Source of the DNA: CATQHB01 sp965262595
Lineage (GTDB): Bacteria; Chloroflexota; Dehalococcoidia; Lucifugimonadales; UBA3495
Reading direction: 5' to 3'
DNA: 64,000 nt
Assembly: GCA_965262595.1 (NCBI GenBank)
Contig: OZ253548.1
Location: forward strand, 2,480,001 to 2,544,000
Shown: positions 33,290-42,423 of the stretch, in pieces
Layout of the letters: each line of letters starts with the position of its first letter
Position numbering within the stretch: the first letter of the stretch is position 1
Translations under genes and position numbers: made by a program
Notes under the pieces: generated by a model
Seen by the model: only the letters and a program-made list of their open reading frames with translations
Told to the model about the DNA's origin: nothing
The model's database searches: none

Positions 33290-33554
33290 AACTTACAAAG
33301 TCTCCTATTAAAAATAAATTGGGGTGAATAATGCGGCGTGTTTTTCGAATGGAGACCGGGATACCGGCGCCTTGGCCCGACCTATGGCAGTTTGCCCGTA
33401 AAAAGCGGCCGGGCCGCCGGGTAAAGGCAGCGTGCAGACAGGCAGTTCTGAGAATGACGCCGAAGAATGGCGCAATTATAAGGGGTGTATGCGGCCGTTT
33501 GTCCAGTTGAGTTTTGCCGGAGTTTCGACAAGATGCCGGGCGCCGGTCGGTCGC

Positions 33555-34328
33555 CTAGCCAAACCGTCCGGTGATATAGGCTTCGGTTCGTTCGTCCTTC
33601 GGGTTGGTGAACATCTGCCGGGTTTCGCCATACTCAATAAGTTCGCTGATTTTGTCCTCCCGCCCCATCAGGAAGGCGGTAAAGTCGGAAACCCGGGCGG
33701 CCTGCTGCATATTGTGGGTTACGATGACAATCGAATATTCCTGGGACAGTTCCCGCATCAACTCCTCAATGGCCGAAGTGGAGATGGGGTCGAGGGCGGA
33801 GCAAGGCTCGTCCATCAGAATTACCCGGGGTTCCACCGCCAGGGTGCGGGCGATGCAGAGGCGTTGCTGCTGCCCGCCGGACAGGGAAAGGGCGCTGGCC
33901 TTGAGCCGGTCTTTAACCTCGTCCCACAGGGCGGCGCGGCGCAGGGACCGTTCTACCAGCCCGGGCAAGTCACCCTTGAACCCGTTGATGCGCGGGCCAA
34001 AGGCCACGTTGTCGAATATCGACTTGGGAAAGGGGTTGGGCCGCTGGAAGACCATGCCAATCTGATAGCGTATCTCCGTCGGGTCCACATTGGAGGCGTA
34101 GAGGTCATTATCGTCAAACAGCACCTGCCCCGACATCCGGAAGCTGGGTATCAGGTCGTTCATCCGGTTAAAGCAGCGCAGTACGGTGCTCTTGCCCGAC
34201 CCGGAAGGGCCGATGATGGCAGTAATTTTTTTTGGGGCCATATCCATGGTGACGCCGCTGACCACCCGGACCGGGCCGTAATACACGCTCAAATCAATGG
34301 TTCGCAGTATTGGAGCTGTCTGTGCCAA
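33555..34328 (-). CDS. pstB: Phosphate ABC transporter ATP-binding protein
   Basis: This is the ATPase that drives high-affinity phosphate uptake through PstC and PstA. The 257 residues are full length. Walker A is GPSGSGKST at 40-48, the signature is LSGGQQQR and Walker B is VILMDEP, followed by a switch His in IVTHNMQQAARVSD. The start is TTG 34328, with GGAGGGA in the end of pstA, only 4 nt after the pstA stop. It is the last gene of pstCAB. Confidence 0.96.
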   Translation of the reverse strand: MAQTAPILRTIDLSVYYGPVRVVSGVTMDMAPKKITAIIGPSGSGKSTVLRCFNRMNDLIPSFRMSGQVLFDDNDLYASNVDPTEIRYQIGMVFQRPNPFPKSIFDNVAFGPRINGFKGDLPGLVERSLRRAALWDEVKDRLKASALSLSGGQQQRLCIARTLAVEPRVILMDEPCSALDPISTSAIEELMRELSQEYSIVIVTHNMQQAARVSDFTAFLMGREDKISELIEYGETRQMFTNPKDERTEAYITGRFG

Positions 34329-34332
34329 GTAA

Positions 34333-35217
34333 CTATCCCTCCGACCGGGTTTGGAACTTGTTGCGCAACAGGACCGCCACCGCGTTCATGGTAAGCAGCA
34401 GCGCCAGCAGCACGATGATAGCAGCGGCCGCGGCCTGGTGGAAACCCTCCTGGGGTCGCGACACCCAGTTGAATATCTGGATCGGCAGCACGGTAAAGCG
34501 GCTTAGCGGGCCGTCCGGGGCAAAGGGTACGAAGGTCAATGCGCCCATTACGATCAGCGGCGCCGTTTCACCGATGGCCCGGCTTACCGCCAGGATTACC
34601 CCGGTAAGAATGCCGGGGAAGGCTTGGGGCAGCACCAAGTGCCAGATGGCCTGCCAGCGGGTGGCGCCCAGGGCAAATCCGCCCTCTCTGATCGAAGAAG
34701 GCACCGCCCGAATCGCCTCCTCTGCCGCAATGATGACGATGGGCAGCACCAGCAGGGCCAGGGTCAACCCTCCGGCCAGAACGCTCTTGCCCAGCCCCAG
34801 GTAGCGCACAAAGATTTCCAGTCCCAGGATACCGTAAACGATGGAAGGCACTCCGGCCAGGTTGGATATATTTATCTGGATGATTCGGGCAAGCCAGTTG
34901 TGGGCGGCGTACTCTTCCAGATAGATTGCCGCGCCGACGCCAAAGGTAAAGGCCAGCGTTCCGGCCAGGATCACCACGTAAATGCTGCCCAGCAGGGCCG
35001 CCTGGATTCCGGCCTGTTCCGGGTGGCGGGAGGGGAAGCTGGTAATGAAGGACCAGTTAACCCGCGTCAACCCTTCCGAGGTGATGTTGAAGAGCAAGGC
35101 CCCCAGCATCGACAGGCCGATGAGGATGGCCAGCAGGCACAGGCCATGGAAAATATGCCCCTTCACCTTGCGTCGGGCCATCCGCCGCCGGAACTCGCCC
35201 TGAGTGATGATTGCCAT
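34333..35217 (-). CDS. pstA: Phosphate ABC transporter permease PstA
   Basis: The 294-residue inner-membrane protein has about six membrane helices. The permease coupling loop EEAIRAVPSSIREGGFALGATRWQAIWHLVLPQAFPGILTG has the EAA motif that contacts PstB. It starts at ATG 35217, overlapping the pstC stop (TAATG), so translation is coupled. The N-terminus is cytoplasmic and basic. Confidence 0.95.
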   Translation of the reverse strand: MAIITQGEFRRRMARRKVKGHIFHGLCLLAILIGLSMLGALLFNITSEGLTRVNWSFITSFPSRHPEQAGIQAALLGSIYVVILAGTLAFTFGVGAAIYLEEYAAHNWLARIIQINISNLAGVPSIVYGILGLEIFVRYLGLGKSVLAGGLTLALLVLPIVIIAAEEAIRAVPSSIREGGFALGATRWQAIWHLVLPQAFPGILTGVILAVSRAIGETAPLIVMGALTFVPFAPDGPLSRFTVLPIQIFNWVSRPQEGFHQAAAAAIIVLLALLLTMNAVAVLLRNKFQTRSEG

Positions 35218-36170
35218 TACTCGTACACCTCCCGGAACCGGCGAACAATAAATTGGCTGAGCAGATTCATTCCCAGGGTAATAACGAACAGGCTCAAGGC
35301 CACGGCGAATATCGTCTTGAACTCCAGGGTGCCGGTGGGGGCGTCGCCCATGCTTACCTGCACAATGTAGGCGGTCATGGTTTCTATGGGCACAAAAGGG
35401 TTCAGGGTAAAGTTGGGGTTCTGACCGGCGGCCACCGTCACAATCATGGTCTCGCCGATGGCCCGGGACATCGCCAGGATGAAAGCGGCTACGATGCCGG
35501 ACAGCGCCGCCGGAATCACCACCCTGGTGGATACCTCCAGCTTGGTGCTGCCCAGGGCATAGGCGCCCTCCCGCAGGGAGCGGGGCACCGAGCGCATCGC
35601 GTCCTCGCTCAGGCTGGAAACCATTGGCAGGATCATTATGCCCATAACGATGGCGGCGCTCAGACCGTTGAAGACGGAGATGTTATCTGATATGCCGCGC
35701 AGCAGCGGCGTCACGAACAGCAGGGCAAAGTAGCCGTAAACCACGGTTGGGATGCCCGCCAGCACCTCCAGGACCGGTTTCAGCGCGCGCCGCAGCGGGT
35801 CCGGGGCGTACTCGCTGAGGTAAATTGCGCTGAGCAGTCCCAGGGGCAGGGCGACCAGCATCGCCCCCACCGAGGTTAGCAGAGTGCCGGTAACCAGGGG
35901 CAGGACGCCAAAGTGTTTCGAGGCGAACAGGGGCGTCCACCTGGTGCCGGTAAGGAACTCAAAGATCGATACTTCCTGAAAGAAGAGAGATGCCTCAAAA
36001 ATCAGGACGGAAACGATGCCGACGGTGGTGAAGATGGACATAATACTGCACAGGAAGAGGAAGAACTTGATAGTCCTTTCCGGCAGATACTTGGTCCATC
36101 CAGCAGGGAATATAGACTCCAATAGGGAAGAGGAGGGGCGATTAAAGGCGAAATTGGGTATGTCCGACAC
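35217..36170 (-). CDS. pstC: Phosphate ABC transporter permease PstC
   Basis: This 317-residue membrane protein pairs with PstA to form the phosphate channel. The EAA loop is DAMRSVPRSLREGAYALGSTKLEVSTRVVIPAALSGIVAA. About six helices follow a polar 40-residue N-terminus. The start is GTG 36170. No pstS (periplasmic binding protein) precedes it; the 640 bp upstream is gene-free and holds a triple Pho-box-like repeat. The binding protein must be elsewhere in the genome. Confidence 0.95.
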   Translation of the reverse strand: MSDIPNFAFNRPSSSLLESIFPAGWTKYLPERTIKFFLFLCSIMSIFTTVGIVSVLIFEASLFFQEVSIFEFLTGTRWTPLFASKHFGVLPLVTGTLLTSVGAMLVALPLGLLSAIYLSEYAPDPLRRALKPVLEVLAGIPTVVYGYFALLFVTPLLRGISDNISVFNGLSAAIVMGIMILPMVSSLSEDAMRSVPRSLREGAYALGSTKLEVSTRVVIPAALSGIVAAFILAMSRAIGETMIVTVAAGQNPNFTLNPFVPIETMTAYIVQVSMGDAPTGTLEFKTIFAVALSLFVITLGMNLLSQFIVRRFREVYE

Positions 36171-36314
36171 CTCACTATCTTCGCTTTAAAGCCGCTGCTT
36201 TACCCGGAGGCCAATCCGGCTAATATCCGGAGTTGAAGTTCAACCGTCTTTCGGTATTTCTACGGCGGGATGCCGTAACCTGGACTGACGGAACTCATAA
36301 AGGCGCCGGACCTT

Positions 36315-36338
36315 CCGGATAACCGGATAACCGGATAA
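36315..36338. repeat. 8-bp tandem repeat CCGGATAA, three copies
   Basis: Three perfect copies upstream of pstC, about 145 bp from its start. Confidence 0.85.
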
Positions 36339-36408
36339 CCGTACAACAGGATAATTCAGCCGCTACCGAATTAGCAATAAGTTTTCGGCTGGCAAGTGTT
36401 TACGTTCG

Positions 36409-36437
36409 GTTTAACTTTTGTTAAGGAATTGTTTAAC
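36409..36437 (-). promoter_or_regulatory. Triple Pho-box-like repeat upstream of pstCAB
   Basis: On the minus strand, reading towards pstC, three 7-nt repeats GTTAAAC, CCTTAAC and GTTAAAC are separated by AATT and AAAA. Seven-nt direct repeats with 4-nt AT spacers (11-bp period) are the geometry of PhoB/PhoP boxes. The site lies about 240 bp upstream of the pstC start. Confidence 0.6.
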
Positions 36438-36744
36438 GGCCGGCTGCCTTCGCCGGCCCGGTGGATAATTATCGGTCTTATCCTTCTTATTGACCCGGGC
36501 GGCGGTATGCAGCCCCCGAAGACGCCGCAGCTTTTGGGGTTGAATTTCGCTGCCAGCTATAGCTCTGACGCTAACCGGGACAATAGCAATTGGAACCTTA
36601 TGCCTTGGATCGGCCTCTCCGATTCCGGCCCGCTGCCATCTTACGGGGACTATTACCGCTCAAAGACGATTGCCTTCCGACGATAAGCAGGGATATTCGA
36701 GAGTGTTCGCGACAGTGCTATAATTGCAGGATTCCCCTGATTAG

Positions 36745-36808
36745 CAAGGGCAAGGGCAAGGGCAAGGGCAAGGGCAAGGGCAAGGGTAGGAGCAGGAGCA
36801 GGAGCAAG
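36745..36808 (+). repeat. Hexamer array CAAGGG x7 then AGGAGC x3, forming a ribosome site
   Basis: CAAGGG runs from 36745 to 36786 in seven perfect copies, followed by AGGAGC three times (36788-36805), ending 5 nt before GTG 36811. The AGGAGC units are themselves Shine-Dalgarno sequences for the LLM gene. Confidence 0.85.
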
Positions 36809-36810
36809 TT

Positions 36811-37845
36811 GTGAGCCGGAAACTTTTGTTGAGTGTCGTGGACCAATCGCCGGTGCGGGTTGGCGGAACCGCCGCCGCTGCGCTGCGGGATACCATCGAG
36901 CTGGCGGTGGCCGCCGAATCTCTGGGTTATTACCGCTATTGGCTGGCCGAGCACCACAATTTGCCCAACTTTGCCGGCACCAGCCCGGAAGTGCTGGTGG
37001 GCCAGGTGGCCGCCCGCACCAGTACCATCCGGGTCGGCAGCGGCGGCGTAATGTTGTCGCACTACAGCGCGCTGAAGGTTGCCGAAAATTTCCGTATGCT
37101 GGATTCCTTATATCCCGGCCGCATTGACGTGGGAGTGGGCCGCGCTCCGGGCAGCGATCCGCTTACTGCCGCCGCGCTGGCCTACCCCGGCGGCCCAAAC
37201 GACGTGCAGCATTATCCCCGTCAGGTGGTGGACCTGGTGGCCTACTTGTCCGGTGGACTGGAAGAAGAACATCCCTTTGCCGCGGTGCGCGCCGGCCCCG
37301 GGGAAGCCGAAACCGCCCCGGAGGTATGGTTGCTGGGTTCCCGCTACGAAAGCGCCTATATGGCGGCTCGCCTGGGTCTGCCCTTTGCCTACGCCCATTT
37401 CTTTGGGCTGGGGGTGCAGGAGGGGCCGGAGATTGTGGAAGGCTACCGCAAGAACTTTGAGCCGTCAAAAAGCTTGTCCGAACCCAAGGTTAACGTCGGG
37501 GTGCAGGTGCTCTGCGCCGAAACCGAGGAAGAGGCGCAGCGCATCGCCTCCAGCCGCAACTTGGGCCGCCTTTATTCCGTAACCAACCGGGCAAAGGGAA
37601 TACCTTCGATTGAAGAGGCGCTGAATTACCCGTACCAGCCTAACGAACTGGCCTTTCTCCGCCAGTATAGCCGGCTCTGCGTTGACGGCGATCCCCAACA
37701 GGTCAGGGAAAAGCTGGAAGTCCTGGCGGAGGCCTACCAAACCCCCGACCTGAGCGTGGTCACCATCTGTCACAGTTTTGCCCACCGGCTGCGCTCCTAC
37801 GAATTGGTGGCCGAAGCCTGCGGCTTGGGGGGCGCCGATGGGTAG
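36811..37845 (+). CDS. LLM class flavin-dependent oxidoreductase (MsnO8-like)
   Basis: The 344-residue luciferase-like protein opens LLLSVVDQSPVRVGG and has YYRYWLAEHHNLPNFAGTSPEVLVGQVA, then IRVGSGGVMLSHYSALKVAENFRMLDSLYPGRIDVGVGRAPG. This is the single-domain luciferase-like group that normally uses FMN; the substrate is unknown. The start is GTG 36811. Its ribosome site is made of tandem AGGAGC units. Confidence 0.9.
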   Translation: MSRKLLLSVVDQSPVRVGGTAAAALRDTIELAVAAESLGYYRYWLAEHHNLPNFAGTSPEVLVGQVAARTSTIRVGSGGVMLSHYSALKVAENFRMLDSLYPGRIDVGVGRAPGSDPLTAAALAYPGGPNDVQHYPRQVVDLVAYLSGGLEEEHPFAAVRAGPGEAETAPEVWLLGSRYESAYMAARLGLPFAYAHFFGLGVQEGPEIVEGYRKNFEPSKSLSEPKVNVGVQVLCAETEEEAQRIASSRNLGRLYSVTNRAKGIPSIEEALNYPYQPNELAFLRQYSRLCVDGDPQQVREKLEVLAEAYQTPDLSVVTICHSFAHRLRSYELVAEACGLGGADG

Positions 37846-37846
37846 A

Positions 37847-37891
37847 TACGATTGCCCGGCCCACGATTGCCCGGCCTACGATTGCCCGGCC
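37847..37891. repeat. 15-bp tandem repeat (T/C)ACGATTGCCCGGCC, three copies
   Basis: Three copies begin 1 nt after the LLM stop codon. It could have entered as part of a REP-type element. Confidence 0.85.
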
Positions 37892-38147
37892 CATGGTATG
37901 GCGCGGCCGGTCGGCAGGCGAGGGCTGGACTAAAGCCTTCCAACTTCTTTGTTGACTTTGACCGGGCGGGCGCCCTCGGGATAATCAGGAGTTCTTCCGG
38001 TTCTATTTTCGGATCGGCCAGAAGGTTCTTCTCCCTCGAAAACCTGGATAACCCGCCGCCATTTCTCCGGCAAAGCCCATTCTCCGGAAAAGGTCTCGGT
38101 AAAGGGGGTTGCCCGGCTAAGAAGACCGCCGCCGCCGTCGGGCGGAA

Positions 38148-38260
38148 GGTTATGCGGGAAGGTTATGCGGGAAGGTTATGCGGGAAGGTTATGCGGGAAG
38201 GTTATGCGGGAAGGTTATGCGGGAAGGTTATGCGGGAAGGTTATGCGGGAAGGTTATAAT
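38148..38260 (+). repeat. 13-bp tandem repeat GGTTATGCGGGAA, eight copies, ending in TATAAT
   Basis: Eight perfect copies (38148-38251) are followed by a ninth that diverges to GGTTATAAT, creating a consensus -10 (38255-38260). A start near 38267 would precede the formamidase ATG (38299) by about 30 nt. No -35 consensus is found in the repeats. The rest of 37846-38298 contains no gene. Confidence 0.8.
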
Positions 38261-38298
38261 TAGGGCATCCGTGAGAATTTGATACCAGGAGGCTGGGG

Positions 38299-39405
38299 AT
38301 GAAGACTATTGAGCTGGACTACACCAAGCAATGCGGCGATGAACCGGACAAAGGGCATAACCGATGGCATCCCGACATCCCTCCCGCCGTACATGCCGAA
38401 CCCGGCGAAGAGGTGGTGATGCAGACTCGCAACGCCTTCGATATGCAGATTAACCCCTCGTCTCAGGCGGCCGACCTGCTGAACGCCGACCTCAACCTGG
38501 TACATCCCCTAACCGGGCCGGTGTACGTCGAAGGCGCGGAACCGGGCGACCTGTTGGAGGTCAACATTCTGAACATCGAGCCCGCCAACTGGGGATTCAC
38601 CACCATTCTGCCGGGCTTCGGGTTCCTGCGCGACCTTTACACCGAACCCTACATCGTCCATTGGGAGCTGCGGGACGGGTTCGCCCAATCGGAGCAACTG
38701 CCCGGAGTGCGGGTACCCGAAGCGTCCTTCATGGGCACCATTGGGGTGGCTCCGTCCCGGACCTTGCGGCAAGCAATTTTGCTGCGCGAAGATGAGCTGC
38801 TCCGGCGGGGCGGGATGGTGGTGGGTCCGACACCGGCGGGGGCGGCGCCAGCCCAGGAACCCTTCGCCACCGAGGGACTCCGGACCATTCCGCCCCGGGA
38901 AAACGGAGGCAACCTGGACATCAAGCAGCTAACGGCGGGCACTCGCCTGTTCCTGCCCGTCTTTACCGAGGGGGCGCTGTTTTCGGCGGGGGATGCCCAC
39001 TACGCCCAGGGCGATTCCGAGTGCTGTGGGACCGCGATTGAAATGGACTGCACGCTGCACGTGAACTTCCAGGTCCGCAAGGGGGAAGCCGCCGGCCGGG
39101 GAATCAACTTCCCCTACTTTGAGCGGGATGATTACTTTACGACGCCGGAGATGGCCGCGCCCCGCCGCTTCCTGGCGGCCATCGGCATGTGCATTAGCGA
39201 CGGCAGGAACGAGTCGGAGGACGGCACTCTGGCGTCCCGTCAGGCGCTGCTGAACATGATCCACCTGTTGATGGAGCGGGGCTGGACTCGGGAGCAGGCC
39301 TACTGCATTTGCAGCGTGGCGGTGGACCTGAAGGTGTCGGAGGTGGTGGACGTACCGAACTTCGTGGTTTCGGCGTTTCTGCCGCTGGACATATTTGTGG
39401 GGTAA
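38299..39405 (+). CDS. Acetamidase/formamidase family protein
   Basis: The 368-residue protein belongs to the FmdA/AmdA family, which hydrolyses formamide or short amides to ammonia and the acid. Features are the start HNRWHPDIPPAVHAEPGEEVVMQTRNAFDMQI, the segment LTGPVYVEGAEPGDLLEVNIL and the metal-site-like stretch FSAGDAHYAQGDSECCGTAIEMD. The ATG at 38299 follows AGGAGG. Expression may depend on a -10 element created by a 13-bp repeat. Confidence 0.9.
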   Translation: MKTIELDYTKQCGDEPDKGHNRWHPDIPPAVHAEPGEEVVMQTRNAFDMQINPSSQAADLLNADLNLVHPLTGPVYVEGAEPGDLLEVNILNIEPANWGFTTILPGFGFLRDLYTEPYIVHWELRDGFAQSEQLPGVRVPEASFMGTIGVAPSRTLRQAILLREDELLRRGGMVVGPTPAGAAPAQEPFATEGLRTIPPRENGGNLDIKQLTAGTRLFLPVFTEGALFSAGDAHYAQGDSECCGTAIEMDCTLHVNFQVRKGEAAGRGINFPYFERDDYFTTPEMAAPRRFLAAIGMCISDGRNESEDGTLASRQALLNMIHLLMERGWTREQAYCICSVAVDLKVSEVVDVPNFVVSAFLPLDIFVG

Positions 39406-39509
39406 GTCGCTTCCGGGTCTATTTCAGTGACGGTCAGTGACAATCGTAGGTTGACCGTGATCGCCGGAGCTTGGCATATACCTGGGGAACATAATCCCGG
39501 AGAAGCAAA

Positions 39510-40502
39510 ATGGTTGATATAGATGTTACGACCCTGTCGCCGGTTAACATCCGCGACGTTTGGCCGGATGAGGCCGCCGATTTCACGCCCTGGCTGGGAG
39601 ACAATCTTCGCCTGTTGGGGCAGGCCCTTGGGCTAGACCTGGAGCTTGTTGAGACCGAGGCGCCTACGGGTTCTTTTTCCCTGGATGTTCTTGCCACCGA
39701 CACGGGGCGGCGCTGCACCGTAATCACCGAAAACCGGTTGGAACGCACCGACCACGACCATCTTGGCAAGGTGCTGACCTACGCGTCGGGGCATAATGCC
39801 GACGTAGCAGTATGGATCTCCAGGGAAATGCGGGACGAACACCGCCAGGCCATTGACTGGTTAAACCAGCGCACCGGCGCCGACACCGAGTTTTACGGGG
39901 TTGAAGTCCGGGCGGTGAGCATCGATGGTTCCAGGCCGGCTTGCCTGTTCGACGTGGTGGCGCGGCCCAACGAGACCCGCAAGGCGGTGGTCGATCGGTG
40001 ACGACCCGAACAAACCGAGGACCGAGAAGGGAACCGCCTGTTTTGGGAAGGAGTTTTGGACCAGCTTCGGGACGTACACGGGCTCACCAACCGCCGGAAC
40101 GGGTCCCCCGGCAAATGGCAAGGAGTCCCTTCCGCAATCCCTTGGATCCGCTATAACACCTGGTTCGACGCCGGTGGCAAAGCCTACGTTCATTTCAGCT
40201 TAGAATCCTACGATACGGACGTCAATAAGTTATTGTTCGACCGTATGGAGGCGGAGAAGCACGAGATAGAAACCAAGTTTGGGCAACCATTAGATTGGGA
40301 AAGGCTGAATCGGTCGAAGAGTTCCCGCCTTGGCTTAAGCCGCCCCGCTACCTTGGATGATTCCGAAGAAGCCCTCAACGCGACCAGGGAGTGGATGGTG
40401 GACTCCGTTGTCCGGTTCAGCCAAAAGGTGATGCCTTTGGTCAAGACCCTGGCGGCGGAGATTACCGAAGAATCGTCAGGGGCCGATGGGCTGGAAGAAT
40501 AA
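39510..40502 (+). pseudogene. DUF4268-family nuclease-like gene interrupted by an in-frame TGA
   Basis: One frame runs from ATG 39510 to TAA 40502 with a single TGA at 39999-40001. The first part (163 residues) has a PD-(D/E)xK-like core: GSFSLDVLATDTGRRCTVITENRLERTDHDHLGKVLTYASG. The second part, after TGA, continues without frame change through FWEGVLDQLRDVHGLTNR to the DUF4268-like C-terminus. Read through, it would be one protein of about 330 residues, the usual family size. It is probably a nonsense mutation or an assembly error. Confidence 0.8.
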
Positions 40503-40606
40503 TCGGTTTTAGGCGGCGATTGGAAGCGCCGGAGCTTGGGGCGCCGGGGTCATGCACCCGGCGCCCTCCAAGTTCCAGGAAATTCAACCAAGCCAGGCTT
40601 TGCTAC

Positions 40607-41623
40607 CTAAACGCTTATGCCGTACACCCTGGCGGCGGTGTCGTGGAACAGGGCGGCGCGTTCGGTGGGAGTGTAGCCTTTGGACAGCCGCTTAAAGGCG
40701 TTGAACAGCACGTTGTAGGAATAGGATGGCTTGTCCACCGGGAAGTTGCTTTCAAACATACAACGCTCCGGGCCGAATTGCCGGATGCAATGCTCCATCA
40801 ACGGCCCCAACGCTTCGGCCAACTCCTCGGAGCCGATGGGGGTTTCCCGCCGGTCCCAGTCGAAGCCGTAACGGACCTGCCCGACGCCGCCCAACTTCAT
40901 GATTATGTTGGGGCACTGGGCCACTTCTTCGACTCCTTTGCGCCAGGCGGGGATGACCTCGTCGTCCCGGTTGGCGTAGGGACCGACGCGGCAGAGGCCG
41001 CCAATGTGGTTTAAAACGATGGTCAATTCGGGGACGGCCCGGGCGAAGTCGGCCAGTTCGGATAGCTGGTGGAAGTAGAGGGAGTTTTCCAAAATCAGGC
41101 CCATACCGGCCAGGACTTTCGCCCCGGAACGGTAGCCCTCGGTGCCCAGAGCGCCTTTAATGTCCCGGTTGGCCAGCTCGGGGCTTTCGTCCCAACCCAC
41201 CGAGTGCCGGACGCCTCGAAAGCGGTTGGGGCTGGCGGCCTGCATCGCTTCCAGCACCGGGCGCACTCCCTCGCCCAGTTTCAAATCGGCGTGTCCGATG
41301 ATGGCGGCGGCGGCCCTGGTTGAGCCATGACTGCCGGTGGCGCTGGCGTCGGCGATGGTCTGGATGTATTCGACCTCGCCCACGGGCTTCAGCTCTTCGG
41401 GCCCGTCCTGACGGTATTGGCACCGTACTTCGATGAACACCGTGGAGCGGACGTTGTGGCCGCTGCTGACGTCGGCGGCGAGTTCCGGCAACAGGTACTG
41501 CTGGTAATCAACGGGTTCCGGCCGGGAAATCCAGAAGTGATGGTGGGGGTCGCAGATAGGGATTTCAGGTTCCAGGGTTTCTTCCGGGGTCTTGGCGAGC
41601 CAGTCGAGGCCTCCAGGAGCCAT
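40607..41623 (-). CDS. Amidohydrolase family 2 protein
   Basis: The 338-residue TIM-barrel hydrolase has the metal motif ICDPHHHFW near residue 24, a mid-barrel ELTIVLNHIGG and late CMFESNFPVDK. The family includes lactonases and decarboxylases; the substrate is unknown. The ATG at 41623 follows GAGGAGG. The haloacid dehalogenase-like gene is upstream on the same strand with an 86-nt gap. Confidence 0.87.
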   Translation of the reverse strand: MAPGGLDWLAKTPEETLEPEIPICDPHHHFWISRPEPVDYQQYLLPELAADVSSGHNVRSTVFIEVRCQYRQDGPEELKPVGEVEYIQTIADASATGSHGSTRAAAAIIGHADLKLGEGVRPVLEAMQAASPNRFRGVRHSVGWDESPELANRDIKGALGTEGYRSGAKVLAGMGLILENSLYFHQLSELADFARAVPELTIVLNHIGGLCRVGPYANRDDEVIPAWRKGVEEVAQCPNIIMKLGGVGQVRYGFDWDRRETPIGSEELAEALGPLMEHCIRQFGPERCMFESNFPVDKPSYSYNVLFNAFKRLSKGYTPTERAALFHDTAARVYGISV

Positions 41624-41709
41624 GACGTCCTCCTCGAGAAATTAAAGTCTTGACGGTGTGGGCATCGAGTCTTGACCCGGTTCGAGCGTCGGCGCTGTCC
41701 TGTCCTGGG

Positions 41710-42423
41710 TCAAACCCCCATTTGCCGCGCCAGGTCAACAAAATCGGCGGCTACCACATCAAAGGACGGGTCGGGGTTGGGATCCGGCGTCACGTCGGGG
41801 CCGAGTTCCATCGGCCGGGGCACAAATCCCGCCCTCAAGCCCACCTTTTGCGCCGATAACAAGTCTCCCTGGTGGGCTGCCGTCATCATCACCCGTTCCG
41901 GAGTCAGCCCCAGCAGGGAAACGGCGGTCAGATAGCTTTCCGGGTCGGGCTTGTAATGCCGGGCCACCTCAGCCCCCAGGATGCAGTCCCAGGGCAAGCC
42001 GCCGTTCTTGGCCATGTTGGTCATCAGCGCAATGTTGCCGTTGGACATGGGCGCGATGATGTAGCGGTGCTTGAGCCGGTAAAGGCCGGGTACGGAGTCG
42101 GCCCAGGGGCGGAGGCGATGCCAGAAGAAGTTGACCTCGGTCTTTTCTGCTTCGTCCAATCCGGTAATCTCGAACTCGGCCAACACCTCTTCCAGAGCCA
42201 TCCGGTGCAGGGCGTCCAGATTAGTCCAGGGCAGTTCCCCGGTGCGGACTTTGTTCATAAAGGGACGATACTTGCCGCGCCAGGAGTCGGCGAAGGCGGC
42301 CCAATCCCGTTCGATGCCCCGGACTTGGCCGAAAGCCGCCGCCTGCTCAATAATGCTGTTCCGCCAGTCCACCACCGTGCCAAAAACGTCGAATATCAGG
42401 GCCTTAACTTCCGGTACTGCCAC
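41710..42423 (-). CDS. Haloacid dehalogenase type II family hydrolase
   Basis: The 237-residue HAD protein has the nucleophile D12 in FDVFGTVVDW, the second motif APMSNGN, the Lys region ARHYKPDPE and a late MTAAHQGDLLSA. This is the type II haloacid dehalogenase pattern, in which D12 attacks the carbon bearing the halogen. Activity on haloacids is a family inference. The start is GTG 42423 after GGGAGG. With the amidohydrolase it may form a catabolic pair. Confidence 0.87.
   Translation of the reverse strand: MAVPEVKALIFDVFGTVVDWRNSIIEQAAAFGQVRGIERDWAAFADSWRGKYRPFMNKVRTGELPWTNLDALHRMALEEVLAEFEITGLDEAEKTEVNFFWHRLRPWADSVPGLYRLKHRYIIAPMSNGNIALMTNMAKNGGLPWDCILGAEVARHYKPDPESYLTAVSLLGLTPERVMMTAAHQGDLLSAQKVGLRAGFVPRPMELGPDVTPDPNPDPSFDVVAADFVDLARQMGV

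Larger units (their letters stand above)
36171..36810. other. Gene-free region between pstC and an LLM gene
   Basis: These 640 bp lie between divergently transcribed genes. They hold an 8-bp tandem repeat (36315-36338), a Pho-box-like triple repeat (36409-36437) and a hexamer array that becomes the ribosome site of the LLM gene. A 96-codon ORF at 36396-36686 starts at GTG across the Pho box and was rejected. Confidence 0.6.

Noticed and set aside
36396..36686. 96-codon plus-strand gene upstream of the LLM oxidoreductase
   Set aside because: It starts at a GTG across the Pho-box-like repeat, has no ribosome site and no recognisable pattern.
39999..40001. TGA read as tryptophan genome-wide
   Set aside because: TGA ends many intact genes in this window, for example relatives with ATGA overlaps (methyltransferase 1, hicB, the aroE neighbour).
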